Origin: Flavobacteriales bacterium
GTDB lineage: Bacteria > Bacteroidota > Bacteroidia > Flavobacteriales > Flavobacteriaceae
Assembly (NCBI GenBank): GCA_015494775.1
Contig: WGAP01000099.1
Coordinates: 1-6,344 of the forward strand
Reading direction: 5' to 3'
Length of the DNA: 6,344 nt
A program made the position numbers and the translations under genes. Positions 6,132-6,344 of this stretch are shown here, one piece after another. The notes under the pieces were generated by a model. The model was not told the origin of the DNA, ran no database searches, and was given only the letters and a program-made list of their open reading frames with translations. Numbering within the stretch: the stretch's first letter is position 1; the number at the start of each line of letters is the position of its first letter.

Positions 6132-6344
6132 TGAGCAATTTCTGTTTCTTTTGCCACAGTTCCAGGGAAGCGCGTAATTGTTCGATTTTGCGTTTGGCCT
6201 CTTTGAGCACCGGATTGTTTTCGTCCTCCACTTTGAAGAAATTCAGGTTGTTTTCCGTATTGCTCAAATCGCGTTTAAGCGTTTCGATTTTTTCGCGCAC
6301 AAATCGCGCTTCGCGTTCCAGACGCCCGGGTTTGCCGGCACTGA
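6112..6344 (-). CDS. Charged coiled-coil protein, C-terminal end, possibly DUF349 family
   Basis: Only the last 76 residues are inside the window; the frame stays open to the right edge. The GTG at 6300 is not a credible start because the sequence upstream of it (GRLEREARFVREKIETL) continues the same helical pattern. The visible part is rich in Lys, Arg, Glu and Leu with heptad-like spacing, consistent with a coiled coil. The segment NTENNLNFFKVEDENNPVL followed by a helix with LELWQKKQKLLNEI resembles, from memory, the C-terminal tail of the long DUF349-repeat proteins of Bacteroidota, whose function is poorly known. That match is an impression, not a search result. The stop codon lies inside the next gene, whose ATG is 20 bases upstream of this end, so translational coupling is plausible. 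Confidence 0.6.
   Translation of the reverse strand, partial: SAGKPGRLEREARFVREKIETLKRDLSNTENNLNFFKVEDENNPVLKEAKRKIEQLRASLELWQKKQKLLNEIRRA

Overview
The window looks like an ordinary chromosomal segment of a Bacteroidota (Bacteroidetes) bacterium. The signs are a perfect TAnnTTTG-type -7 element (TATCTTTG at 3831) ahead of the aldehyde dehydrogenase gene, A-rich leaders instead of strong Shine-Dalgarno sequences, a long eukaryote-like delta-1-pyrroline-5-carboxylate dehydrogenase, and small exported proteins ending in an aromatic residue. I cannot resolve the genus. I see no phage, transposon, CRISPR, tRNA or rRNA signal.

Layout. (1) Positions 1-1684, plus strand: the C-terminal two thirds of a sodium:solute symporter, cut by the left edge, and an SSAT-like GNAT acetyltransferase whose ATG overlaps the symporter stop in an ATGA junction. 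(2) 1685-1853: a spacer with two promoter candidates. (3) 1854-3718: a PLP-dependent enzyme of the threonine synthase group with an N-terminal zinc ribbon and an off-consensus lysine motif, followed after 11 bases by a small exported protein that looks like an outer-membrane beta-barrel. (4) 3719-3871: a spacer with the best promoter in the window. (5) 3872-5497: L-glutamate gamma-semialdehyde dehydrogenase (P5C dehydrogenase), with all catalytic residues present. (6) 5525-5560: a strong hairpin flanked by A and T tracts that can terminate transcription from both sides. (7) 5574-6344, minus strand: an exported protein of unknown function, and upstream of it, overlapping by 20 bases, the C-terminal end of a charged coiled-coil protein that resembles the tail of DUF349 proteins.

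Function. The plus-strand genes suggest three transcription units: solute uptake with an acetyltransferase, amino-acid or sulfonate synthesis with an envelope protein, and the second step of proline catabolism. They do not form one recognisable pathway. The most interesting gene is the threonine-synthase-like enzyme. Its active-site motifs differ from standard threonine synthase, so another product is possible, for example cysteate for sulfonolipids, which are known in this phylum. That is a hypothesis, not something the sequence proves. I found no clear evidence of an undescribed multi-gene system.
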